A stretch of DNA of 64,000 nucleotides from Petrolisthes cinctipes (GCA_033782935.1 JAWQEG010001374.1:136001-200000), one strand, 5' to 3'. Positions 13,068-25,548 are shown, counted from the first letter of the stretch. Program-made: numbers and translations. The notes: generated by a model from the letters alone, not told the origin.

Positions 13068-13506
13068 GTTGTGTTACTATTGGGGTGAACAGACTCGATT
13101 GTACACGGTAACAATTTATTAGTACTACTACACAGGTTGGTCACGCACAAGTAATTCCTGGACTTCGTAGCAAGATAAGCGTGAGTTGTGGTTGTAGAGA
13201 GCAAGCACCTTGTAGTGGGTCCGTCTTGTCTGCCGTGGCCGAGCAGAGAGAGAGAGAGAGCTGCTGCAGGAGGGAGAGTGGTGAGTTGTGTCTTGAAACA
13301 GCAGCGGGCGAGGTCGGCGGCAGAGGCAAGAGGTGAGGGCAGGTCGAATGCTGGCGGTAGTCTGTAGACTGTAGAGTGAATTGAGCTTGGTGCGTCCCGC
13401 TCCTTTTATCTCGTTTGGTTGGCAGCGCGGACAGGTGTCATGGCGGCCCCCAGTGGCAAGTGAACAGGTGAGGATGGGGAAGCGCAAGGTGCTTGGTGTC
13501 TGCTAC
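13068..13506 (-). mobile_element. LTR-like unit B with TATA box and poly(A) signal
   Basis: On the minus strand the unit runs from TGTAGCAGACACC through a TATA block (GAGATAAAAGGAGCGG, near 13400), then an AATAAA-like stretch near 13110, and ends in the block shared with units A and C (plus strand GGGTGAACAGACTC). TATA followed by a poly(A) signal within about 440 bp, with TG...CA-type ends, is the layout of a retrotransposon LTR. A target duplication and a polypurine tract were not found, so the boundaries are tentative. Confidence 0.45.
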
Positions 13507-14500
13507 AAGGTCAAGGCGAGGAGAAGCGGTCATCCAAAATTTCGTGGTGTCAGCCAGCTGTTGTAATGATGATTGGCTGTGCATCCTTCTCCTCTTCTTC
13601 CTCTCTGCCGTCTGCCATTCTCCTCCATCTTCCAGGTCCATGTTGTCACTGGTGTCATCCTTGCTGGTGGTGTTGGAGCAGGAGCTGGTGTCTGAGTCCT
13701 CCTCCATCTCGGGGTCCTGCTGGGAAGGTTCAGGTGGTGGTGGTGTTGGTGCCTTCCCGCTGTTCTCCCTGTTGAGTGGGTGAGGCAGCATCAATCGGCG
13801 ACGGGGGTTGGCTGGAAGGGGTGGTGGTGGCGCGATCCATTCTGCACTTTCCCCGTCGTGCCATCTTGCTGCCTCGTTTCTTGGTGGTGGTGGTTGTAGT
13901 GGTGGTGGGTGGTTGTAGATCAGGAGAAATGGCTATTGGTGGTAAGCCATTTCTCCTGAAGATGTCCAGGAGAGGAGAAGGTCAGAGAGACGACCTAGCC
14001 CTTCTGCAGCTAAGGCAACAGCAGTCTTGGTGCAGAAGGTGACTATGTCTGCCTGCTGCTGCCGTCGCTGCGGTGGTTGGGCGTCAGCCGTCTTCCTCCC
14101 ACAGGCATGGAGTGAGCCTAGGACCTGCCCACCATCAGGTCCGGCTACGTTGGTAGCCTCCACGCCCTTCTTCCCTTCCTCCATAGTGAGGGACACCTCC
14201 TCTCCGTCCCAGTGATGGTGGTGGTGATGGTGGCAGCAGAGAGATGGATGCTCTTCCTGTGGACGAAGTAATTTCGCTCGTCGCAGGTAACAAAGCCATA
14301 GCCCTTCAAATGGTTAAACCACTTCACCCTGCCAACAAGATGGTCAGCAGGGGAAGTGGTGTCGGTTGGTAGAGGTGTTGACTGGGCCAAGGCTGGTGAG
14401 TGTCTCCAGGCAGAGAGAGAGCTGCGGGGCCGACCGACCGCTTGTAAGGCCTGGTGGCAATGCAGAGTGGAGCTGACAGGTGCTGAGTGAGATGAGTGTG
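13493..14500 (-). pseudogene. Frameshifted Y-box-type cold-shock-domain reading frame
   Basis: On the minus strand, about 14390-14220 encodes VGRVKWFNHLKGYGFV and NYFVHRKSIHL, matching the RNP1 (KGYGF) and RNP2 (FVH) motifs of the cold-shock domain. The frame then shifts inside an ACC/ATC-rich stretch near 14215-14235. It resumes as WDGEEVSLTMEEGKKGVEA and TNVAGPDGGQVLGS, the end of the Y-box domain (family form: EGEKGLEAANVTGPGG). Farther on are a Pro-rich part, an acidic Ser-rich part and GGEWQTAERKKRRR, running into LTR-like unit B. No ATG precedes the domain in frame; TTG occurs at 14390 where one might be expected. It could be a processed pseudogene or a decayed ORF of a retroelement. 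Confidence 0.6.
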
Positions 14501-14530
14501 TGCTGCTCGGCTCGCTACACCACTATCACG

Positions 14531-16353
14531 ACTGCACTAGTTTCTTTCCCATAATGCATTATCCTAAAGTTCTGAACCCTGGTATTACCAATAGGATCCA
14601 GCGAACCAACCAACCCTACCGTACAGTCCCAATTCATATGTTTCCTATAAACCTTTGTATTTTTATATCAATTATTTTGTACAAGTTTTTAAAGTTGTCT
14701 GGGGGTTGCTCAGCATGCTCTGGCCTTCTTTGTTGCATTCCTTCACAACAATAAACCTTTCAATTCAGTTCAGTTCAATTTAATGTCATTTGTTTCCATC
14801 TACCAGCTGGTCGGAGGTATAGACCCGTATCAATGATTCTGAGACGAGGTAGAGTAGGCCTACTCACGGTCTAGTTGGCCTACTATAGATGGCCTTGGTT
14901 GAGCACGGTGGTCGGAGAAGGAGGAACGTGAGCCAAGATTGGGGAGCCAATCACGAACCGAGTAACTCGCGTATACACAGTCGGAAGATATTCAGCTGCG
15001 GTCAGGCCCAAGATCTAGAATTCTAGATCTTGGTCAGGTCCTTCCAAACAGTTTAAATACGAGTACATAATTATATAAAAAAAATAGTAAATACGAGTAC
15101 ATATAGTATACGAACATTTAACATTGCACAGCTCGGCCTAGGTATACCCAGACATTGGTACACATTACACACAAGGCAATGTACTGTACTACAGTACATG
15201 GACTATACAAAGCGATAATTCTATACTCAGAACTTACACATACTAATGTGCATTCAAGCACAGTTACCACACACACAGGGCCGTATTAATTTCTAGTCAC
15301 ACGAAAATTAAGTGTTCGTATGAAGGCTATTTTCGATCCTATGAGTGGGCTGTGGTTTGATGATTGGTTGGTAAGTGCAAGGCTTCTTTTTAATTCATGT
15401 ATGAATAGCCTTGGGTAAGTGGACATGTCAATAACTTAAGTCCTTGCAGGAACCCATACGTGCGTCGGCTTTAAATGTGTATGGAGGTGTAATTGGTAAG
15501 AGAAGCTAAGCTAAATAAGATAGGTATAGAGGAGAGAAAGAGGAAGCAAGAAAAAGAACAGAAATGAAGGAATAAGAAGGGTAGAGTTGGAAGGACCGAG
15601 GGGAAAGTATTTTGAAGTAAATGGAAGGGAAAGGTATAAGAGGAGAGCAAAAAGGATTATTAGGGAAGAGTTGAAGCAGATGAAGATAAGGGTGTGGGAA
15701 TGTCCCGTCTGTCCTCTTCTCATTTTATCTCATAAATACTGATTACATTTACAGGTATTAATAAACAGACAGATGAATATGAGGTACAGTCTCTTTTCCG
15801 ACTCTTCAACCTCACTACGTCAACAAGTATCGTATACTACCGGGAGACGCACACATCATATAAGGAATACATATATTAATTAAATATTGTACTCTGAATG
15901 ACAGAATTTGTGAAGAAAATTGAAAAATATGTGAGCAAATAGCATAGAGCACTTGTAATTAGTACGAAAACAGATATCCAATAAAGAGATTATATAATTA
16001 ATATATACTGACGCCTCGTAGGATCCGTAGGCCTACATGAGAGAAAGTTTAGTTGAGAAATACCATCTCAATCATTAAACTGCTTCCAGTCATATAATCC
16101 TTTCAAAAGTTAGCTGTTGCTACTGCTACCTTGATGCACTAAAAATTGATATAACAACAGATCTATTGAGTCAACTAGCTGGGAAGTATGTTTTAATAGT
16201 CTATAGTGCATGCTTACAACAACAGGAATTTTAACAATCACTAAGCTAACGCAGATGAAAAACGTTTAGTATATAAAAATCACAGGCTTAAAGACGTGAT
16301 AGAGCTAAACAGCACAGTCAATAAACAAGGAAGGGATTCAGTCTGACATAGTC
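14531..16353. other. Intergenic and 5' flank of the PRODH2-like gene
   Basis: Apart from the palindrome at 15008 and a purine-rich stretch at about 15490-15700, I see no gene or recognisable element here. The last few hundred bases should contain the promoter of the dehydrogenase gene, but no motif is clear enough to call. Confidence 0.4.
15008..15033. repeat. Perfect 26-bp palindrome
   Basis: The arm CCAAGATCTAGAA meets its exact reverse complement with no spacer. Function unknown. Confidence 0.85.
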
Positions 16354-19300
16354 ATGATTATGGTGTGTATAAGTGCCAGTCGGGTAAGGTATACCCGTGG
16401 TGTCCACACTTGTTTCATCAGAGGATTTCTGTCCCGTCATGCCTTTGGTCAGTCTGTAACCCTGCTGTCCAAGCCACGCCACGCCCTTGCTCCAATTACA
16501 CCCATTCCTACATGCCTTGGTAATGCTGGTGTCAGTGTAAGCGCCCACCCAGAGAACGCAAGCACTCATCAAAAGGGTAAGAATCACTCGGTTCCGTTTA
16601 TATCTAACCCGGGTAGATTCAGGCTAAAGAAAGTTATCAATTTGAGTAGACTCAACGTAAATTCAGGGCACTGCAAGCAACAGGTGACTCGATCCATGTC
16701 GTATGAGAAGCGAGTGACAGAATGCATCAGATCGAGCAATATATTGCATCTATCCAAGTACAGACCTATTCTGAAGTGTGATCATTACTATAAAGCCTTT
16801 CACATATTACTATACACCGACAACGTAGGAGGGAACATGAATTTCCTGCACCTGCAAAAGATGTGGGCGATATTTTAAAGAGTTGGGCGCCCCTTCGGAC
16901 CCGACCCTAATCCTTTCATCTCCTCAATTGTCCCTCCTTTCCTTTCTTTTCAGCTGTCCCTCCTCTCTGTCTCCTTCTCCTTTATGGTTCAGTACAACAA
17001 AATCGTTTTATAGCCAGTGTACGTGGTCTTCCTTTTCCCCCTCCATCATAATGTACGTTTTGATATTCAGACAGTAATTCACACCTGAATATATTCTAGC
17101 AAAAATCTATGTTCATCCACATAGGCTAAGCAAGACAGATAAAATAGCTCTCCTTGTGTTGTTGGTAAAGGTGATGGCTGTATGGAACTGGACTTCAGTG
17201 GCTCGAATTGGGTGTTCCGCCACAAGACTACCAGGGAACTAATCCGTGGCCTCATGGTGCTCAACATTTGCTCCATCGACCCACTCGTCAATCACAGTTA
17301 CAAGGTATTGATTGATATTGTGTGCCAGTAATATATTATGTGACTCTCCGTTCATCAGTCAAGGTGTACAAGATAAAGTGTTGGAATGTTGTGGAAAGTG
17401 GAAAATGTCCTATGCAAACGTGTATGGGTTTGGTTAGTCGTGGCCATACTGTACTGCCTAACCTTCACAGCAAATGTACTACAATCCACTACAAAACCTG
17501 GCTTCTCCCCAAGGAAAAAGATACAACCAAGATATCCCTAAACACACGAGAAATAAAAATTGGATAGAGGTGTGCCCATGTCCGGTGTTGGGGTGTATAT
17601 GTGCATGCATGGAGGGATGGAGTGAGAGAAGAAATAATAACTAATATTTACTGTTTCCATCAAAGTAAACCACAAACCAACACCTATATCCAAGAGTAGT
17701 GTGGCAATATTCTTCGTCTCCACCTCAAGGTTCTCAGCTGGATGGACAGTGGACTCGGTGAACTATTGTGCAAGATTATAGCCTTTGGTTCTGGTTTTAA
17801 CTGGCTCGGCTTGGGAAGAAAACAACGTGACCAGAATTATATAATAACAAACCATTGTTTCATGGTAACAAGGAACGTACCCACACATCCTGCCTTCACC
17901 TTCTGAATGTATAGGGTCTCTTCAACGTTATTCATTATCATAAAATCATAATGCACGAGTACGTGGAAAGTAACACACCTGCACCTCTCACCTTCATTCA
18001 ATATCATACCCTTGGTGGCTAACATGTTAAAACAGTATAAGGAAGCTCCTTATGTAGCTACCCGGGTGAACAGACTCTAGGATACACAGTACAGTTTATT
18101 GGTAATACACAGGTGAGCAGTACGTATGAATATAGGGAAGGCCCGCCTGTCGTGCAGCGTCATGGAGAGTCTGTAGTTGCAGTGGAGCTTGTGTAGTAGT
18201 GTAGAGCAGGGGCACAACGTGTGGTCAGAGTGGGAACACGTGTAGTGCAGGTGTGTGTCGACGGCAGGAGTAGGGCAGGACCTTCCTCTGTAGTAGCTCG
18301 CTGGATAGTCTGCCTCTGAAGGCTCAGCTTCCCCTTTTTATCCTCTCGCTTCAGGTTCCCGTATGTAACGTGCCCCACGTGACCAAGCCATTACATGACC
18401 TGCTGCACCCATCTCGATTCATACCTGGAGAGAGTGGGAGGCTGGTGGCTGGACTCCCAAGAGTGGGTTAAGCTGTGTCTGGGGACTGGATTAACTTACC
18501 CGTCAGATTGTGGCTTGTCTGGGGCCGGGGAGAGTACCTCACCTGTCATTACCAAATCGGTAGAGACTCGAGACAAACGTGGACCTTGCACCTTTCACTC
18601 ACTGACAGCTTAATACAAGATTCGTACAAGTCCGCGTGCAGGCCACATCGGATAATAATAATAATAATAATAATAATATGTGTGTATGTATAATACTTGG
18701 AACTTGTGTGTTGCAGCTACTAACCTTGGGAAAACGGCTGGTGGGCCCTTGGATGCTGCGCAGACTGGTGGCGCCATTTTACAACCAGTTTGTGGCAGGG
18801 GACACTGAGGAAGAGATGGGACGTATCAGCCAACGCCTTGCCCAAAGCAATATTAGGCTCATGGTCGCACCCATGTTGGAGACGGATTTGGAAGAGGATC
18901 ATGATGTGCATAAGTAAGGGACCTTTTTACTGATGTTAAGGTGGAAACAGGTGTAAGAGAGGGTCATGATGTGTACGATATAATAATATAGATATTCGCC
19001 CAAGCTGGAGACGCATGAAGGATTACTAGATGTAGGTACTGTACTTGATTGATCAATGATCATGCTGAAGGCCTATAGAGGAAAAGGATTTATTACGTAA
19101 CTACTCATATAACGTGGTCATGCTGGAGAGACTGATGATTATGTTATATTATTATGATAAGGAAACAATCGGACTTAAATAATTATCAGCATGTTATAAG
19201 AAAGTTGATTATACAGTGAGGAAGGTATTGTGATTGGTGGGTATAAGTAGTAAATCTCGACCACTGTGTCCTGATTGACGGTTAATCGGTTCCTCAGGGA

Positions 19301-22118
19301 AGAACTGTACGCAAGGAACTTGAAGAAGACGGTGAGTTTAATTGAGCTCAGTCGCCGGCAGAGTGTACTGGAGGGAGTGAGACCCATCTGTCAGACCAAG
19401 CACACAGCACACCTTACAGCCGACATATTGGTGGGTCATGTCATATACTTCACTAGTCTGGTGCCTGGTATTATTTGAACACACTCATCCATATTATTTC
19501 AGGCTACATGTGAGAATGACAATGAATTACTTTATCCAACAAGCTTCTCTAGCTAGCTGTGATGAATATCAGCTGTATATACTTGCTTATCATTACTATC
19601 TTCACTAATGAATTATGTTTCTATCCTACGAATTCAAGGGAGGAGTAAATATCTGTATTAAATTTTCCCAGACTTGTGTGTCCTCTGAGTACTTAACTTT
19701 GGACTTCCCTGGGCGAGTGGCGGCTGTGGAGGCAGTGGCGGAGCTGATGGCGGAGGCAGGGGCGGCAGGGGATGAGTGGCAGCCTTCACTCACATCACTC
19801 CACCCACTCAATCTCAATCCCAGTGTCGCCCGAGAGGTCCTACAGTGCCTGCAGCGCCTTCATCAGTTAGGTACTATATGAAAGGAGGGATGTAGGGAGC
19901 AGAGCTAGGGCTGTAGGTGACCTGATGGTGATAGAAAAGTTCAGGTGGTGAGAGGAGAGTTCAGGTGGAGAAAGCAAGATGCAATTGAAGATGGGAAATT
20001 TAGAAGCAGTGCCACAATCGTCGATTTTAAGTTAAGGAAGCCCACACAGGTGAACGAAAATTGGGTGGAAATACATTCTACCAAACTCAGGTTACAAGGG
20101 GAGCAGCCCCTCCCAGGATCACAAGGTCAGCATATTTACAGTAGTGATGATCTACTATAGTAGATTATCTATATGTGTGTATACATGGAGCGATAATGTG
20201 TAAGTAGTGTTATTATATAGACCGTATGTGTTCGTATCCGTATACTGTAATAATATAACTACCGGTATTTGTAACAGCGTCTAATTATCCTCTACGATGT
20301 GGTTATGTTGCTTGCAGGTAGCGCGTGTGTACGTGAGGATGTGGTATTGGCAGTGGACGCAGAATTTACCTACACCAACCCTGCCATCAGCCTGCTCACC
20401 CTGGCCATGATGAAGGTCTTTAATACCCCTGCTGCTCCACCCATCATCTGGAACACTTATCAGGGCTACCTTAAGGTTGGTACACACAGCAAAAAAACTA
20501 TGGTCACAGGGGGGTCCGATGGATTTCATATACTGAACAATCCGGCTGTCTCGGTAGGGTGACTACCAATGTAACGAAGCTGTTATCAAAATCCTTCGTT
20601 CGTGGTTCATTCTGTATCACACAGAAGGTGTAACCATAGTTTTTTTGCTGTGTGTACATCCTATATTGTTCAATATTATAGCACGGTACATATACAGTAG
20701 TAGTCGGATATAATAAAGAGCAGATAGAACAGGATTATTTCCACTGTATTCTCTGGTTCTGATATTGAAGCAGTTAATTTGATGTACAGTTACAGTGAAT
20801 TGTTGGTCACTTATACGAATGTCATTACAACATACTGATACAAAAGGCACAAATTCTTTGAAGAGACAATGTGCAGTTCATGTTGAAGAATAAATGTTCA
20901 CTTCCAACCAAGTCCCCTGTTGTAATGGAACAGGCTGGCGTAGAGATTCTGAAGGAGGACTTGCGTATGATGGAAAGTCTGGGGGACGGCACTGTCAGGT
21001 TTGGGGCCAAGATAGTACGAGGGGCCTACCTGGAGCACGAGAGGGCCAGGGCTGCAGAACTTGGCTACCCAGACCCCGTCAACGATACCTATGAAGACAC
21101 TGGCCGGTCTTATGATAGGTTAGTCTTATTCATGAAGAAAAAAATTAGGGTGCTGATGCAAAGGATAACCGGGCGTAAATATTCCCCCAGTGATGACGAT
21201 GAATTAAAGGGAGGTTGTATTTTGTAAGGTGCATGAAATTGAGACGACCTTCTGTAGCCCACCCTTTTCTTCTCTGGACTCTGTGATGCAGGATGGTGGA
21301 GGTGATGCTGGATGAAGTGAGTAGTAGGAGAGGACAACACAGCCGCCAGGTGATCGTGAGCTCCCATAACGAAGCCTCCATCACCCACGCCGCCTCTGTA
21401 ATGACCCGCCTTGCCCTGAACCCTGTGAGTGGTGACGTGGTGTTTGGTCAAGTGTATGGTATGGCCGAGAACATCTCCATCCCTCTCGGTGAGTCATATA
21501 TTAGCACCACTTAACTTGGTTTATTTATATATTATCCTCCAAATTCATCTGTCTGTCTATGAATGGTTAAAGTACTGTCCACATTACTGCAGATAATAAC
21601 CCCTTACAGAGAACATAGGCCTACAGTTGGCCACACAGCGTTGTCGAGACAGTATTCCCAAACCACCAGCTCTAAGCACTTCATTGGGGGCAGTGAATGG
21701 AGCTTATAACTTGTGGTTTGAGGTTACCATCTTGGCCAGAGTTGACAACGCTGTGTAACCCTCATGAGTGTGTGGCCAGCTGTAGACAGGTTAACAGGCT
21801 ACAGTGTTCGATAATGCATTCATATGTGTGGTATAACTGGTACTTCAAAATAAAGATCAGGTACTGTACTCTGTTGCCATAAAGTGTAATATACATTAAT
21901 TGAGTATGTGGTAATGGAAACTCTCCTTGGGTCACACAGCTGCATCAGGGCTACTGGTGTATAAGTCGGTACCAATGGGGAATGTGAATGAGGTGATGCC
22001 TTACTTAAGCCGTCGTGCTGCCGAGAACAGGGCCGTGCTGAAGGGAGCCAGGCGGGAGAAACAACTACTGAAGGAGGAGCTGCTACGCAGACTCTTTACT
22101 CTAAGAAGCCAACAATAG
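16354..22118 (+). CDS. PRODH2: Proline/hydroxyproline dehydrogenase, PRODH2-like (534 aa, 9 exons)
   Basis: Exons: 16354-16576, 17171-17304, 18717-18913, 19298-19430, 19672-19870, 20318-20475, 20934-21118, 21292-21488, 21940-22118. All have GT/AG borders and compatible phases. Members are FAD enzymes of the mitochondrial inner membrane that oxidise proline or hydroxyproline to the pyrroline-5-carboxylate form. Exon 1 is rich in Arg/Ser with few acidic residues, as in a mitochondrial presequence. Family motifs follow in order: FRHKTTRELIRGL, DPLVNH, FYNQFVAGDTEEE, VLAVDAEFTYTNPA, IIWNTYQGYLK, KIVRGAYLEHERARAAELGY, VSSHNEAS, FGQVYGM and YKSVPMGNVNEVMPYLSRRA. YKSVP and ENRAVLKGARRE resemble vertebrate PRODH2 more than PRODH1 (YKYVPYG). 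Met replaces the usual Tyr in VPYG. The exon 2 acceptor (GGTAAAG|GTGATGG) is weak but is the only one that keeps phase. AATAAA occurs about 290 bases after the stop. PRODH1 is the alternative. Confidence 0.9.
18053..18646 (-). mobile_element. LTR-like unit C, antisense inside PRODH2 intron 2
   Basis: On the minus strand there is a TATA block (GAGAGGATAAAAAGGGG, near 18345), a GC-rich leader, then CCAATAAACTGTAC near 18100 and the shared end block (plus strand GGGTGAACAGACTC, TACACAGTACAGTTTATTGG). The layout parallels unit B. It looks like a solo LTR lying against the gene, ending about 70 bases before exon 3. No target duplication was identified. Confidence 0.5.
18652..18677. repeat. (AAT)n microsatellite
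   Basis: A trinucleotide run about 40 bases upstream of the acceptor of PRODH2 exon 3. Confidence 0.9.
20483..20654. mobile_element. TA-flanked hairpin MITE at the start of PRODH2 intron 6
   Basis: Ends are CACACAGCAAAAAAACTATG and its reverse complement, with TA on both sides (20481-20482, 20655-20656), as for Tc1/mariner-like elements. Exon 6 ends at 20475, so the element starts within the first eight bases of the intron, directly after GTTGGTA. Confidence 0.75.
21624..21782. mobile_element. TA-flanked hairpin MITE in PRODH2 intron 8
   Basis: Ends CAGTTGGCCACACA and TGTGTGGCCAGCTG lie next to TA on both sides. A second inner inverted pair (CAGCGTTGTC against GACAACGCTG) gives a compound hairpin. 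Confidence 0.65.
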
Positions 22119-23676
22119 CACCACTTTAGTAACACCAAATTCACCAGTATCATTACTATGATCATGGATTCTAGTACTGGGAGAAGGATAGGGCACTCAA
22201 TGTATTTTTGGTGTCGTCGCTGTGGCTGGCTGGGACGGTGGCACCTTTAGTGGACACGGGGAATCAACACTCCAGCTCCCGTCTGCTCCCTTTATTCTGA
22301 TTAATTATTAAGTCTGATTGTCTTTACTAGTAACACAGAGGACCTTTAATTCTAATTATTTGGCTATAGAAATAATAATTACATTCATTGTTGTCAATTT
22401 ACATAATAAATTACAATAATATCTTTGACAAAGCCCAAATATATTGCCAAACACCCATACCTACCATTTATGTACAGTAACTCCAATGTGCAATGATTTT
22501 TACCTGTTTATGACCTCTGCAATTATGTTTCTCAACAATATTTTGATGTATAAGTACCAAAAAAACGACATACACGTATATATAGTTTATTCTTAAAACT
22601 ATAAAGCAATGAGCAATAAATACCGGTAATGTACAACACACTGTTACCCCCACCACCACTATATGAGAGCATTCTTGCTTCCTATATTATTATTCTTATT
22701 TGCTGTGAGAACAAGACAGTTATCTTTACATGTGCTTGAGAATTAAAACAAAAAAAACTTGCTTGGTGTATGTATTTATGCATCCTGTATCTCACCATGC
22801 ATATTTTCCATGTTAGAGGACGGGCCCACTCCATTGAAGCAAGATTTGAAAAGAAAATTGTACTTCATTCGTTATTAATTGGTATAATTTTTAAAAACAT
22901 GGTTATTAAAGCTTAATGAAAAATAAAAAATCATATGAAACTTTATTAATACTGTATATGAATTAGAAAACTAAATTTTTTAATTAACCCCCTTAAACTA
23001 CAATACAGTGTCAAGATCTTTTACAAGTGTTTGTGACTTAGTAAACTCTACAAAGGTACTGTTGTCAGTTGATGGGCAATCAGGTATGGGTAACAAACTG
23101 TATCATCTGCAGTGTACTTATATAACATTGTTTTTCCCAGAAGTACCACACTGCATTATAATATTATAAATAATATATTCTTATTAATACTTTCAGTCTT
23201 ACAGATTACAATACTATACCCGTACCATATATAGGTAGTGTATAGTATGCTAGTGATATATGCCATGTTTGTGTACCATATTATGTATAAATTTTCAATT
23301 GTTAGCATAGCACTTGGGGAGAATTTGACTTTATAGACTCCCAACCCCCTTCCATTAGTTCATTATATCAAAAGTTTACTGAACTACCTTATATATATAG
23401 GAAAAAATATACACATAAGCTGTCTTTCATAACATTCAATGCAATATGAACTAAGACACACACACACAATATTTTTTAACATAGTATAGTGTTAATTAAC
23501 CCCCTAAACTGCATTGGATAGTTTTTTTTTTAAGTGAAAAAGGGTATCAACAAACTTGAGTAAAATAACAAAAGACTTGTAGAAAGGACGAAAAATTGAC
23601 ATGTCGTAGATTATTTCATGTAGCTGCTCCACCACCACTACCAGTCTGTTGTTCCACTGAAAGAGAAAGAAAAATG
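22119..23676. other. PRODH2 3' UTR and AT-rich intergenic DNA
   Basis: AATAAA occurs at about 22405 and 22614, either of which could terminate the PRODH2 transcript. The rest is AT-rich sequence with no gene or recognised repeat. Confidence 0.45.
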
Positions 23677-23691
23677 CCAAATTAATATAAT

Positions 23692-25548
23692 CTATCTATC
23701 TATCTACAGCTCTGACACCTTGCTCCCTCAGGGAACTCCCCCCAAGGGGGTGGCCACAGCAGAAGTGTCTCCAGTTTTCCCTGTTCCAACACTCCCTCCT
23801 TACTTGGTCAAGCCCTCCTCTGCCCCTTATATTTCTCTCCTTTACATACTCTTCCACTCTGTTCCAACACTCCCTCCTTACTTGGTCAAGCCCTCCTCTG
23901 CCCCTCACGTTTCTCTCCTTTACATACTCTTCCACTCTATTCTGCCATCTAACCGGAGGTCTGCCTCTCACACCAGGTCCCACAACTTGACTTCCATACA
24001 CCTTCTTTACAAACTACTCACCTTTCATTCTCTCTACATGTCCAAAACACCTCAATGTATTACGTTTCACTCTCTCAACCGCTCCACACTCAATACCAAT
24101 TGCCTTCTCACTCATACACACTCTCATTACGTTCTTCATCTCACCTAGTAAGTCCACATGCTCCTCTCAAGTAACTCATTTCCACTGCACCTATTCTAGA
24201 CTGATGAGCCCTACTCCATGTCCATGTCTCTGACCCATATGTCAGTGTTGGCAGGATTATACAATTTTGTAGTCCCCTTTTCACTTCCATACTCACACTT
24301 CTACCCTTCATAATCCTCCCCAGTGATCCTATGACCTGTCTACCCCTCATTGCTCTCTCCCTAATTTCTCCTTCCATATTTCATGTTTACACAGAACTGT
24401 ACCCAGGTACTTAAACTCCTTCACTTCCTCCATCCTCTCACCATCTAGAGTTATTTCACACATAGTCCCAGTTGGTACTCCCACTCTGTAAGGTGTAGTA
24501 AAGTCAATCACTTAAGTTTCTGCCCTCTCAAATACCATCACTTTACTTTTCCCAATATTCACCTTCAATTTGCTTCGTTTACACACAGACTGAAACTCAT
24601 CCACCACCCTCTGCAACTCCCTTTCACTCTCCGCCATCAACACACTGTCATCCACTAATAAACTTGCCACCAAGGACCAATTTACTTCATTCAGCCTCAA
24701 CTTCACCCCCAGGCCAACTTCACAAAAAGGCCATTCACTTTAGCTTTCATCTCTCTCATACAACCATCCATATATATATTGAACAGCCATGGTGACATAA
24801 CAGCCCTACTCTAATATTAAAACTCTCACTTAGATCACCCTCTACCCGTACACATGCTTTTACATCTGTATAAACGGCCTCAATGCCTTTCAGCAAGGAC
24901 CTGCCAACACCATAAATCCTCAACACCTCTGTCATAGCTCTCCTATCAACCCTATCGTATGCCTTCTCCAAGTCCATGAATGCAGCATACAACTTCCTAC
25001 CCTTCCCAATATATTTCTCCACTGTTGCTTTTAATGCAAATATCTGGTCCACACATCCTCTACCCTTTCTGAACCCTCCCTGCTCCTCACTAACTTGATT
25101 CCCAGTTACTTCAATCAGTTCCTCCAATCCTCTGGGACCTCTCCCTGCCTCCAAGCCAATGTGCATATAAGCAACATCCACTCCACCACTACCTCCCCCC
25201 CACACTTTAACATTTCGGCAGTTATCCTATCCACCCCCGGTGCCTTTCCCATCTTCAACTTTCCTATTGTTTTCCTAACCTCTTCCCTTCCTAATTCTCC
25301 CTGTACATCCTGTCATCTACCACCTGCCTCCATCCCCATGCATGTCACCACCGCCTCCCCTCCCGTTCCCTCATTCATCAAACCATCAAAATGCCTCTTC
25401 CACACTTCTTTCACTTCCTCACTTCCACTCACAGTAACTCCATCCTCTCTATTCATTTTCACGCTATCAGACTTTCCTTCTCCTATTTCTCTTTTAACCT
25501 CCTTCCAGAATAATTTTGTTTTCTTTAAACTTCTCACTCAGTTTCCTA
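23692..25548 (-). mobile_element. 5'-truncated LINE (non-LTR retrotransposon), decayed
   Basis: On the minus strand the fragments encode reverse-transcriptase blocks in order: QGGFRKGRGCVDQIFALK, LYAAFMDLEKAYDRVDRR, ASLLVDDSVLMAES (catalytic box, normally FADD or YADD, now LVDD), ILPTLTYGSETWTW, then a C-terminal RVEEYVKERN...RRECWN...FCCGHP region. Frameshifts separate them. The 3' end is a (TAGA)n tail. Identical 15-bp flanks CCAAATTAATATAAT (23677-23691 and 25549-25563) are the target-site duplication. The last part contains an in-frame 78-bp tandem duplication starting at 23782 and 23860. The clade (RTE- or CR1-like) is not decided. Confidence 0.88.

Noticed and set aside
16577..16878. 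Extension of PRODH2 exon 1 to the end of its open frame
   Set aside because: The frame after 16576 has no similarity to the family; the GGGTAAG donor at 16577 and phase-matched exon 2 explain the protein better.
23782..23940. CRISPR-like direct repeat
   Set aside because: There are just two copies of a 78-bp unit, in frame inside a LINE. It is a tandem duplication without spacers.
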